Positions 1-5,790 of a DNA stretch of 9,172 nt are shown here, piece after piece. The number at the start of each line of letters is the position of its first letter. The stretch's first letter is position 1. Source of the stretch: Planctomycetes bacterium UBA1146 (GTDB taxonomy: Bacteria; Planctomycetota; UBA8108; UBA1146); NCBI GenBank assembly GCA_002311345.1, contig DCAA01000015.1:48735-57906 (forward strand), in the 5' to 3' direction. A program made the position numbers and the translations under genes. Under the pieces are notes generated by a model, which worked only from the letters and a program-made list of their open reading frames with translations, was not told the origin of the DNA and did not search any database.

Positions 1-150
1 GAGCCTGTCGCTCAAGAGATGGCGGGCGAGGAGCCTGTCGCTCAAGAGGTGGTGAGCGAGGAGTCTGACGCTCAAGAGGTAGCGAGTGAGGAGCCTGTCG
101 CTCAAGAGGTGGCGAGCGAGGAGTCTGTCAGTGACGAAATGGTGAGCGAT
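1..150 (+). repeat. 30-bp in-frame tandem repeat, about five units, encoding an acidic decapeptide
   Basis: Units fall at 1-30, 31-60, 61-90, 91-120 and a more divergent one at 121-150. Each starts gagcctgtc or gagtctg and the first four contain gctcaagag. The array probably continues to the left of the window. Period 30 keeps the frame, and each unit encodes a variant of E-P-V-A-Q-E-V-A-S-E. The third and fifth units share a P-to-S change in the second codon (cct to tct), which suggests duplication of unit blocks. Confidence 0.9.
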
Positions 151-264
151 GATGTGACCACAGAAGCCCCAGAAGAGCCTTCTGTGACCGATGAGACCCT
201 CGCCACCGAGTCCGACGAGGAATCGGGGGAAGCTCCAAAATCAGCAGATGAAGGTCACGAATAG
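1..264 (+). CDS. C-terminal end of a protein with a long acidic repeat tail (possibly RpoC), 5' partial
   Basis: The reading frame is open from the first base to a TAG at 262-264, giving 87 visible residues. They begin with imperfect 10-residue repeats (EPVAQEVASE type) and pass into a non-repetitive but still acidic stretch ending in DEGHE. I count 31 Asp/Glu against a single Lys and see no aromatic residues, so this tail is probably disordered. No conserved domain is visible. In many bacteria the gene just before rpsL is rpoC, the RNA polymerase beta' subunit, so a beta' subunit with an acidic C-terminal extension is the best guess. It rests on gene order alone. A separate acidic low-complexity protein is equally compatible with what can be seen. 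An internal ATG at 19 exists, but the frame stays open to the window edge and the repeats start before it, so the gene most likely begins outside. Identity is weak; coding in this frame is well supported by the in-phase repeats. Confidence 0.7.
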   Translation, partial: EPVAQEMAGEEPVAQEVVSEESDAQEVASEEPVAQEVASEESVSDEMVSDDVTTEAPEEPSVTDETLATESDEESGEAPKSADEGHE

Positions 265-333
265 CGATAGAATGCCGGGCCGTACTCGGGGAAGATTCCG
301 GGTCATCCCGCTCAGAGGAGAAAACGACAAAGT

Positions 334-702
334 ATGCCGACGATCAACCAGCTGGTTCGAAAAGGTCGCAAGAAGCGAAAGAAGAAGAGCAAGTCTCCGG
401 TTCTGGATTCCTGCCCTCAGCGTCGTGGTGTGTGCCTGGCAGTGAAGACTCAGACTCCGAAGAAGCCGAACTCCGCACTGCGGAAGGTAGCTCGTGTCCG
501 ACTTTCCAATGGCAAAGAAATCACCGCATACATCGGTGGTGAGGGCCATAACCTTCAGGAGCACTCCATCGTTCTGGTCCGTGGTGGCAGGGTCCGAGAT
601 CTCCCGGGTGTCCGCTACCACGTGGTTCGAGGCACCCTCGACTGCTCGGGGGTCGACGATCGAAAACAAGGCCGTTCCAAATACGGTGTGAAGCGGAAAT
701 AA
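334..702 (+). CDS. rpsL: 30S ribosomal protein S12
   Basis: The 122-residue product is full length for bacterial S12 (E. coli has 124). S12 lies at the decoding centre of the small subunit and monitors codon-anticodon pairing. Visible signatures are MPTINQLVRKG at the N-terminus, CPQRRGVC, TPKKPNSALRKVARVRL, GGEGHNLQEHS and RGGRVRDLPGVRYH. The two lysines of TPKKPNS, where streptomycin-resistance changes arise in other bacteria, are both present. The Asp in RVRDLPG, the known target of RimO methylthiolation in E. coli, is also kept. The ATG at 334 is preceded by agaggag (314-320). No convincing promoter is seen between the upstream ORF and this gene, so it is probably transcribed with that ORF. 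The next gene, rpsG, starts 14 bases after the stop codon. Confidence 0.97.
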   Translation: MPTINQLVRKGRKKRKKKSKSPVLDSCPQRRGVCLAVKTQTPKKPNSALRKVARVRLSNGKEITAYIGGEGHNLQEHSIVLVRGGRVRDLPGVRYHVVRGTLDCSGVDDRKQGRSKYGVKRK

Positions 703-716
703 TTCAGGAGCGTATC

Positions 717-1214
717 TTGGCAAAAAGCAAGAATAAGATCGTCAAGCAGAAGTTCCGCTCCACGCAGCGGTTCCAGAAAGCCGATCCTCGTTACAACAGC
801 ATGGTCGTGACCAAATTCATCAATCGGCTGATGTGGGATGGCAAGAAGGCGATCGCCAGTGCCATCGTTTACCAAGCGATGGATGTTCTCGGTCAGAAAA
901 TCTCAGATACCGAACCGTTGGATGCGTTCCTCGCAGCCATCCATAACGTGATGCCTCAGGTAGAGGTGCGGTCTCGGCGCGTCGGCGGAGCGACCTACCA
1001 GGTTCCTGTCGAGGTGAATCGTCGCCGGGCACAGGCGCTGGCCATCCGGACCATCATCGAGACCTGTCGAGGACGCAGTGGCAAGCCGATGGCACAGCGC
1101 CTCTCCGAAGAACTGATCCAGGCTTTCCACAAAGAAGGCGCTTCGATCACCTGGAAGGAAAATACCCACAAGATGGCAGAAGCGAACAAGTTGTTCGCTC
1201 ACTATGCCTGGTAG
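717..1214 (+). CDS. rpsG: 30S ribosomal protein S7, TTG start
   Basis: The 165-residue product is S7, a primary 16S rRNA-binding protein that nucleates assembly of the 30S head and lines the E site. The DPRYNS region, FINRLMWDGKK, and the segment at residues 84-100 (VRSRRVGGATYQVPVEV), which forms the conserved beta-hairpin, are all recognisable. The C-terminus ends MAEANKLFAHYAW. The start is TTG at 717: AGGAG lies at 706-710, six bases upstream, and the next methionine, at residue 29, would remove conserved sequence. The gene is some nine residues longer than the shorter E. coli form, mostly at the N-terminus (a Lys-rich stretch). It follows rpsL closely and ends the first tight gene pair; a terminator-like hairpin lies about 50 bases downstream. 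In E. coli S7 is the translational repressor of the str operon; no matching site is evident here. Confidence 0.97.
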   Translation: MAKSKNKIVKQKFRSTQRFQKADPRYNSMVVTKFINRLMWDGKKAIASAIVYQAMDVLGQKISDTEPLDAFLAAIHNVMPQVEVRSRRVGGATYQVPVEVNRRRAQALAIRTIIETCRGRSGKPMAQRLSEELIQAFHKEGASITWKENTHKMAEANKLFAHYAW

Positions 1215-1263
1215 GGAAAACGTGGGGATCCCCTCGTGCCGGGATTGAACGTATCTTGTCGAC

Positions 1264-1300
1264 AACGCCCTCTTGCTTCTGATGGAGGCCAGAGGGCGTT
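1264..1300 (+). terminator. Strong hairpin after rpsG, terminator- or attenuator-like
   Basis: Bases 1264-1273 (aacgccctct) pair perfectly with 1291-1300 (agagggcgtt). Inside, gcttc (1275-1279) can pair with gaggc (1285-1289) through one G-U pair, so the arm is about 15 bp with one mismatch and a five-base loop. The downstream T-tract is only three bases, which is poor for intrinsic termination, so a processing or attenuation element is an alternative. It sits in the 237-base gap between rpsG and fusA and probably lowers read-through into fusA. The same gap holds two perfect 10-bp palindromes, ggggatcccc (1224-1233) and ttgtcgacaa (1256-1265). Confidence 0.55.
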
Positions 1301-1437
1301 TCGCATCCGGTATGGCACCGTTGATCTGGCAGTGTTGATGTGGAACTGTTCGGTATGAACCTGTTGTCCTTGGCTTGAGTGTCATCGTCGATTGGCCCAG
1401 AATCGCGCGAACTTGTCGCTACGCAGGAGCAACCGGG

Positions 1438-1455
1438 ATGGGACCCTTGAGATGA
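1438..1455 (+). CDS. Five-codon leader ORF overlapping the fusA start
   Basis: An ATG at 1438 opens a mini-ORF encoding MGPLR and ending in TGA at 1453-1455. Its last bases overlap the fusA ATG (1452-1454) as ATGA. A good ribosome binding site, AGGAG at 1425-1429, lies eight bases upstream of the mini-ORF start and is too far (22 bases) from the fusA ATG to serve it directly. The simplest reading is translational coupling: ribosomes load at the mini-ORF, terminate, and reinitiate on fusA. Chance is possible for so short an ORF. Confidence 0.4.
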   Translation: MGPLR

Positions 1456-3500
1456 TTCGGATTCGCAACATCGGAATTATTGCGCATATCGATGCCGGTA
1501 AGACCACCGTTTCAGAGCGCTTCCTCTACTATTCCGGCAAGGAATATCGCATGGGGGAGGTCCATGATGGAAGTGCCCACATGGACTGGCTCGTCGAAGA
1601 GCAGGAGCGTGGGATCACCATCACGAGTGCTGCTACCACTTTCGAGTGGTTGGATACGATGGTGAATCTCATCGATACCCCGGGCCATGTCGATTTTACG
1701 GCGGAAGTGGAAAGATCTCTCCGGGTCCTGGACGGAGCTGTTGGAGTTTTCTGTGGTGTCGCCGGTGTGCAGGCTCAGTCGGAGACAGTGTGGAGACAGG
1801 CCAACTATTATCAGGTTCCAAGAATTGCTCTGATCAACAAGCTCGACAGGGTTGGCGCTGATTATTATCGCGTCGTCAACGTTATCGCTGAGGAATTGAA
1901 CTGTCGCCTCCTTCCCATCAACATCCCGGTCGGTATCGAGTCAGATTTTCGAGGGGTCGTGGATCTCATCACCATGCGGCAGCTCACCTTCGATGAAGAG
2001 AGCCTCGGTGCAGACGTACTCGATTCCGATATCGATGATGACATGAAAGAGACTGCTGAACTGTGGAGGGGAGACCTGATCGACAAAATTGCCGATCACG
2101 ATGAGGAGGTGATGGAAAAGGTCATCGAGGGCGCAGAGGTATCAGAGGAACTGTTGAGACAGGCGATCCGGCGAGGCACTCTCGATCAATTCTGGGTTCC
2201 GGTTCTCGGAGGAAGCGCACTTGGCAACAAGGGAATCCAGCCTCTTCTCGATGCCGTGATTCACTATCTACCATCCCCGAGTGACGTGGAGACCATCGTC
2301 GGACGGGATCCAAAATCAGGAAAGCCAGTGCAGGTGAAATGTGGCGCGGATGCTCCCTTCTGTGGCCTTCTGTTCAAGATCCAGATCGATCCCCACGGCG
2401 AGTTGCTCTATATGCGGATCTATTCCGGATCAATCGAGAAGGGAAAGACCGCGATGAATCCGCGTACGGGGAAGCGCGAGCGGATCAATTCGATGTACCG
2501 AATGCACGCGAACTCCCGCGAAGCAATGCAGGTTGCCGTCGCCGGTGACATCATTGCGATGAACGGCCCCCGATACAGTGGTACCGGAGATACCTTTTGT
2601 GATGCGAAGAATCAGGTGTTGCTTGAAGAACCGGTGTTCCCCGAGACCGTCATTTCGATGGCAATCGAACCCCGGTCCAGCAGTGACCGCGAGAAGTTGC
2701 AGGAGGTACTGGATCGGATCGCACGGGAGGATCCCACTTTTCATATAGAGGTCAATCGTGAGACGGGTCAGTTTGTGATGTCAGGGATGGGAGAACTCCA
2801 TCTCGAAGTGATCCGGAATCGTCTCGAGAGGGACTTCAAGGTCAACGCCAACATCGGAAAGCCGAGAGTCGCTTACCGCCAGATGGTTGCGCGGGAAGGA
2901 TCCTCATCGGTCCGGATCGAACGACAACTCGGTGGCAAAGATCACTTTGGAGAGGTTCGAATTACTCTCTCCCCGATGCCACCGGAAGATAGCAGCGCCT
3001 CCATGGTGGAGTGGGAGGAGGGGCCCCCTGCCATCGCTCCCGAGTGGCGCAAGGCGGTGGAAGACGCAGTCCACTCTTGCCTCACTGGCGGTGGCGACCT
3101 GGGATTTCCCTTCATCCGGGTTCAAGCACGTATCCAGTTGCCCCCGGTGACGCCCGAAACAACAGAAATGGGGCTCACAGTGGCGGCCAGGGATGCCTTC
3201 GAGGGGGCCCACAAGAAGGCAGGAGATCTGTTGCTGGAGCCTCTGATGGCCTTCGAGGTCACGACTCCGGAGGAGTATTTCGGGGCTGTACACCAGGATC
3301 TGGTGCGTCGTAGAGCGCAGATTGAAAAGGTAGATCTGGTCCAGGATTTACGCAAAATTGCCGGCAGAGTGCCCATGGCGGAGGTATTTGGCTATACCAC
3401 CTCTCTCAGGTCTCTCTCCCAGGGTCGGGCCAGTGTATCGCTCGAACCGATCGGTTTTGCCGAGGCTCCCGAGGAGGTGGCCGAGCGCTTCCGCTACTGA
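1452..3500 (+). CDS. fusA: Elongation factor G family GTPase, possibly a recycling-type EF-G2
   Basis: The 682-residue product is a full-length EF-G. The G domain is intact: AHIDAGKT (residues 11-18), RGITI (53-57), DTPGH (75-79), NKLD (129-132), and later a GSALGNKGIQPLLDAV segment. Domain II has the RIYSG pattern and domain III has SGMGELHLEV. Domain IV is unusual. Where translocating EF-Gs carry a loop with His and Val-Asp-Ser-Ser just after the RxHF strand, this protein reads RIQLPPVTPETTEM (560-573). The C-terminal part, LLLEPLMAFEVT and FGYTTSLRSLSQGRAS, recalls mitochondrial EF-G2 and the spd group of EF-Gs, some of which work in ribosome recycling with RRF rather than translocation. 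I therefore call the family firmly and the subtype tentatively. The ATG at 1452 is preferred to the in-frame TTG at 1392, which lacks an SD sequence and would add a 20-residue unconserved stretch. The SD for 1452 itself is weak, consistent with coupling to the upstream mini-ORF. tuf does not follow. Confidence 0.93.
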   Translation: MIRIRNIGIIAHIDAGKTTVSERFLYYSGKEYRMGEVHDGSAHMDWLVEEQERGITITSAATTFEWLDTMVNLIDTPGHVDFTAEVERSLRVLDGAVGVFCGVAGVQAQSETVWRQANYYQVPRIALINKLDRVGADYYRVVNVIAEELNCRLLPINIPVGIESDFRGVVDLITMRQLTFDEESLGADVLDSDIDDDMKETAELWRGDLIDKIADHDEEVMEKVIEGAEVSEELLRQAIRRGTLDQFWVPVLGGSALGNKGIQPLLDAVIHYLPSPSDVETIVGRDPKSGKPVQVKCGADAPFCGLLFKIQIDPHGELLYMRIYSGSIEKGKTAMNPRTGKRERINSMYRMHANSREAMQVAVAGDIIAMNGPRYSGTGDTFCDAKNQVLLEEPVFPETVISMAIEPRSSSDREKLQEVLDRIAREDPTFHIEVNRETGQFVMSGMGELHLEVIRNRLERDFKVNANIGKPRVAYRQMVAREGSSSVRIERQLGGKDHFGEVRITLSPMPPEDSSASMVEWEEGPPAIAPEWRKAVEDAVHSCLTGGGDLGFPFIRVQARIQLPPVTPETTEMGLTVAARDAFEGAHKKAGDLLLEPLMAFEVTTPEEYFGAVHQDLVRRRAQIEKVDLVQDLRKIAGRVPMAEVFGYTTSLRSLSQGRASVSLEPIGFAEAPEEVAERFRY

Positions 3501-3567
3501 TCGGGGTCTCATCGCCATTGTGATGTGGTTTCGGCGTCGATTCTCGGTCAAATTGCCCTTGCCTACG

Positions 3568-3595
3568 TTGACAGTTCGTCACAACTTCTTACAAT
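3568..3595 (+). promoter_or_regulatory. Sigma70-type promoter for the S10 operon
   Basis: TTGACA (3568-3573, six of six consensus) is separated by 16 bases from TACAAT (3590-3595, five of six). Transcription would start near 3601, giving a leader of about 450 bases before rpsJ. The promoter begins 68 bases after the fusA stop. It is the best promoter match I found in the window and would be expected to be strong, as fits an r-protein operon. Confidence 0.75.
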
Positions 3596-3835
3596 CACAC
3601 GCTTTCGACGACTTCGCTCGACCGCCGGGGGGGAATTCCGCCTGAGGTGTCTGCGGGTGCCTTTTCGGGGGATGAGTTCGCGGTCATCGAATGCGGAGTG
3701 AGTTGACTGAGTGCCGGAGGATGCTTCCTTCGACGGAAACATTGAACGAAGCGTCCTCGAGAGATTTCTCCCGATCTTTGCGATCGGGCCTGCTCTTTGG
3801 CTGATTGGGAACCGGTGCGTGAAAGCGCGCGGGGG

Positions 3836-3887
3836 ACCCTCGTGAGTTGAGGCTGAAAGTTGCCTCTGTGTCTCGCGAGGGTTTCTT
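3836..3887 (+). terminator. Hairpin with T-rich tail in the rpsJ leader, candidate attenuator
   Basis: Bases 3836-3846 (accctcgtgag) pair with 3872-3882 (ctcgcgagggt), 11 bp with one G-U. An inner stem, gaggc (3849-3853) with gcctc (3862-3866), closes an eight-base loop. The stem runs directly into tttctt (3882-3887). This is the only leader hairpin followed by a T-rich tract, so it is the best candidate for premature termination of the S10 transcript. The T-tract is short and interrupted, so efficiency may be partial or condition-dependent. Confidence 0.45.
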
Positions 3888-3913
3888 GACGGTGCTTCCT
3901 GGTTGTGTGGAAT
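3886..3913 (+). promoter_or_regulatory. Weak possible second promoter in the rpsJ leader
   Basis: TTGACG (3886-3891, five of six) is followed after 16 bases by TGGAAT (3908-3913, four of six). It overlaps the end of the attenuator-like hairpin and the next stem. A start here would bypass the upstream leader. The match is modest and could be chance. Confidence 0.2.
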
Positions 3914-4049
3914 CACATACCAGGGAGCGTCCAGTTCGTCACGGCGTGATCGTGGTGACGAGTTAGTGATTTGCAAAAGTGTGGTGACGATTTGAATGGC
4001 GGACGGTGTCCGTCGATGCAATCGCCTGGGAACTGGAGAAGAAGCGCTC

Positions 4050-4358
4050 ATGCAGAAGAACAAGATCCGGATACGCATGGAAGCCTATGACCACAAGGTT
4101 CTCGATGGAGCATCCGCCTCCATCGTTGAGACGGCCAAACGGACCGGTGCCCGTGTTCATGGACCGATTCCACTGCCCACACGAATTGAACGCTACACGG
4201 TTCTACGATCTCCCCATGTCAACAAGACGTCTCGCGAACAGTTCGAGATGCGCACCCACAAGAGGGTCATCGAAATCAGTGAGGCTAGTTCAAAGACGAT
4301 GGATGCCCTGACAAAGATCAACATGCCCGCTGGCGTGAACATCCGGATCAAGATCTAG
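4050..4358 (+). CDS. rpsJ: 30S ribosomal protein S10 (NusE)
   Basis: The 102-residue product matches the usual length (E. coli 103). S10 sits in the 30S head and, as NusE, also joins antitermination and transcription-translation coupling complexes with NusB and NusG. Recognisable segments are KIRIRMEAYDHKVLD at the N-terminus, IVETAKRTGA, GPIPLPTRIERYTVLRSPHVNK (split here by the long loop) and REQFEMRTHKRVIEI. The ATG at 4050 is chosen because conserved sequence begins directly after it and GGAG (4035-4038) lies 11 bases upstream. An in-frame ATG at 3996 would add 18 residues with no family support and no SD sequence. It is the first gene of the S10 operon, downstream of a long structured leader, and rplC follows eight bases after its stop. 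Confidence 0.97.
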   Translation: MQKNKIRIRMEAYDHKVLDGASASIVETAKRTGARVHGPIPLPTRIERYTVLRSPHVNKTSREQFEMRTHKRVIEISEASSKTMDALTKINMPAGVNIRIKI

Positions 4359-4366
4359 GAGGACCC

Positions 4367-5020
4367 TTGGCTCGCCGAAAGAGAAAGACGATCCTCGGGA
4401 AGAAGCTGGGAATGTCCCAGTTGTTCGATGAATCGGGCAGATGGATCCCGGTGACCCTGATCGAGGCGGGGCCATGCACCGTCCTGCAGGTCAAGAGTGT
4501 CGAAAAGGACGGTTACGAGGCGTTGCAGGTCGGCTTTGACGAGACCGACAAGGATCCAGGGAAGCCCCGCGCCGGCCTGTTCGAGCAGGCCGATACAGGG
4601 GCCAAGCGGGTGATTCGAGAGATCCCCGTCTTCGATGGGCAGGATCTCGAAGTTGGACAGGAGTTCAATCTGTCCTTGTTCGAGGGTGTAGAGATGGTGG
4701 ATGTCCAGGGTGTGAGTAAAGGCAAGGGCTTCGCCGGAACGGTGAAGCGTTGGAACCATCAAATCGGTCCAAAGGGACATGGTTCCAAGAGTAAACGATC
4801 CATCGGTTCGACCGGCATGATGCAAGACCCCGGACGCGTGATCAAAGGTAAGAAGATGCCAGGACAACTTGGAAACGAGAAAGTGAAGGTCAGGAACCTC
4901 AAGGTCGTTGCCGAGGCCACTGACTTTGAGAAGAATCTACTCGTCGTGCGTGGCGCGGTACCCGGAGCTACTGGGGCATACCTGACCGTTGCAGAGAGTC
5001 TTGAAACAGGAAAAAAATAG
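4367..5020 (+). CDS. rplC: 50S ribosomal protein L3, TTG start
   Basis: The 217-residue product is L3, which binds near the 3' end of 23S rRNA, helps start 50S assembly and sends an extension towards the peptidyl-transferase centre. Visible are LGKKLGMSQLF near the N-terminus, VTLIEAGPCTVLQVK (29-43), GKGFAGTVKRW (119-129), and DPGRVIKGKKMPGQLGNEKV (154-173). The TTG at 4367 is supported by AGGAGG at 4357-4362, which overlaps the rpsJ stop codon and sits four bases away; the first ATG would lie inside the conserved core. In E. coli, Gln150 of L3 (SIGQNQTPG) is methylated by PrmB. Here the aligned position is Met151 in STGMMQDPG, so that modification is not expected. A strong hairpin follows the stop codon. 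Confidence 0.97.
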   Translation: MARRKRKTILGKKLGMSQLFDESGRWIPVTLIEAGPCTVLQVKSVEKDGYEALQVGFDETDKDPGKPRAGLFEQADTGAKRVIREIPVFDGQDLEVGQEFNLSLFEGVEMVDVQGVSKGKGFAGTVKRWNHQIGPKGHGSKSKRSIGSTGMMQDPGRVIKGKKMPGQLGNEKVKVRNLKVVAEATDFEKNLLVVRGAVPGATGAYLTVAESLETGKK

Positions 5021-5025
5021 CGAAA

Positions 5026-5052
5026 CCCTTGAGGTCAAAATGACCCCGAGGG
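5026..5052 (+). promoter_or_regulatory. 12-bp hairpin between rplC and rplD
   Basis: Bases 5026-5037 pair with 5041-5052 across a three-base loop, with one A-C mismatch and one G-U pair. The downstream sequence is purine-rich with no T-tract, so this is not an intrinsic terminator. It starts six bases after the rplC stop and ends 27 bases before the rplD start. It could stabilise the upstream message, mark a processing site or control rplD translation. Confidence 0.55.
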
Positions 5053-5079
5053 GATTCAGGATGGGATGGGACGAGAGCC

Positions 5080-5790
5080 GTGAGTGTCGGACTCTATAAT
5101 CCGCGACAGGTTCAGAAACTGGACCCGGTCGAGGTTCTCTATTACGGGACCGATGGCCAGGAGCAGGGGACGAAGTCCTTCGCTCCGGGTGAGATCTCCA
5201 ATTACCCCAACTTTGCACTTCTCAAGGAGGCGGTGAGACGCTACCAGGGTCGACTGCGGCGAGGGACAGCCAAGACCAAGAGTCGCGGTGAAGTCAACGG
5301 CAGCCAACGCAAACCCTGGAGGCAGAAGGGAACCGGTCGGGCCCGCGCTGGTACCAGGAAGTCACCGATCTGGCGTGGGGGGGGCATCGTATTTGGCCCT
5401 CGACCTCGTTCCTACGATTACGGTCTGTCTCGCAAGCAACGTCAAATCGCGACCCGCCACGCTCTGCTGTCCAAACTTCTCGATGGCGAAACTCGTATTA
5501 TTGAGGAGATCTCGGTCGAGAAACCCTCCACAGCCTATTTTCGCAAAATTGCCGACACTGTCGGACTCGCCAGTTCCTTCCTGATTGGCCTTCCCAGCGA
5601 GATGGCGGTGGAAGATCGTCGCAACATCTGGATGTCGGCGAGGAATCTCGACGGGGTCCAGGTATTGCCGGTTTGTGATTTCAATGCGCTCTCGCTTTTG
5701 AAGTGTCAGAATTTACTGCTGACGGAATCTGCTTTCGAGGAAGTTCAAGAGCTGGAGAACAATTCCATCGGCCAGGAGGGGGTGCAATGA
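5080..5790 (+). CDS. rplD: 50S ribosomal protein L4, GTG start
   Basis: The 236-residue product is L4, which contacts 23S rRNA and lines the polypeptide exit tunnel; in E. coli it also represses its own S10 operon. The extended tunnel loop is clear at residues 61-110: RGTAKTKSRGEV, RKPWRQKGTGRARAGT, SPIWRGGGIVFGPRPR. It is longer than E. coli L4 (201), with about 17 extra residues before the loop and an acidic C-terminal tail (FEEVQELENNS). The GTG at 5080 is the only sensible start: the ATGs at 5061 and 5066 are out of frame. The SD is weak (a gagag just upstream), so initiation may depend on coupling or on the hairpin at 5026-5052. An eight-G run (5377-5384) encodes the conserved Gly triplet. 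The stop overlaps the rplW start as ATGA. Confidence 0.96.
   Translation: MSVGLYNPRQVQKLDPVEVLYYGTDGQEQGTKSFAPGEISNYPNFALLKEAVRRYQGRLRRGTAKTKSRGEVNGSQRKPWRQKGTGRARAGTRKSPIWRGGGIVFGPRPRSYDYGLSRKQRQIATRHALLSKLLDGETRIIEEISVEKPSTAYFRKIADTVGLASSFLIGLPSEMAVEDRRNIWMSARNLDGVQVLPVCDFNALSLLKCQNLLLTESAFEEVQELENNSIGQEGVQ

Larger units (their letters stand above)
3576..3990. repeat. Four copies of TCGTCAC/GTGACGA in the rpsJ promoter and leader
   Basis: TCGTCAC occurs at 3576-3582 and 3936-3942, and its complement GTGACGA at 3955-3961 and 3984-3990. The first pair extends to an identical 11-mer, cagttcgtcac (3572-3582 and 3932-3942), 360 bases apart, with the first copy in the promoter spacer. The last two extend to an identical 10-mer, gtggtgacga (3952-3961 and 3981-3990). 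The copies at 3936 and 3955 form a stem. They may be an operator-like or RNA-binding motif. Confidence 0.4.
3501..4049 (+). promoter_or_regulatory. 549-base non-coding region: S10-operon promoter and structured leader; no tuf
   Basis: No convincing gene is present on either strand. The region holds a near-consensus promoter (3568-3595) and then, within the predicted transcript, a series of stems. These are 3717-3727 with 3748-3758 (11 bp, one G-U), 3770-3776 with 3782-3788 (7 bp, perfect), 3836-3846 with 3872-3882 (11 bp, one G-U, with an inner 5-bp stem), 3894-3903 with 3919-3928 (10 bp, one G-U), 3936-3942 with 3955-3961 (7 bp), and a small stem at 4000-4012. A seven-G run lies at 3627-3633. 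In E. coli the S10 operon has a leader through which L4 controls both transcription and translation. This leader is far longer, and I see no sequence match to that one, so a similar role is inferred from position and structure only. Confidence 0.75.

Noticed and set aside
265..333. A promoter for rpsL in the gap after the acidic ORF
   Set aside because: I found no acceptable -35 and -10 pair; co-transcription with the upstream gene is more likely.
241..723. A 160-residue reverse-strand ORF opposite rpsL
   Set aside because: It is antisense to a well-supported r-protein gene and shows no family resemblance.
1392..1451. TTG at 1392 as the fusA start
   Set aside because: No SD sequence precedes it, the added residues match nothing in EF-G, and the family N-terminus (RNIGIIAHIDAGKT) follows directly from ATG 1452.
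1301..1451. A promoter for fusA downstream of the hairpin
   Set aside because: Several TTGAT/TTGTC hexamers occur, but none has a good -10 at 16-18 bases.
3996..4049. ATG at 3996 as the rpsJ start
   Set aside because: No SD and no conservation of the extra 18 residues; GGAG at 4035 fits ATG 4050.
3501..4049. A remnant of tuf or a tRNA gene
   Set aside because: No EF-Tu motifs appear in any frame and no cloverleaf or TPsiC-like segment could be drawn.
3563..4078. A 171-residue reverse-strand ORF across the rpsJ leader
   Set aside because: It starts inside rpsJ, is rich in Arg and Ser with no recognisable domain, and covers the promoter and stems of the leader. It looks like a chance open frame.
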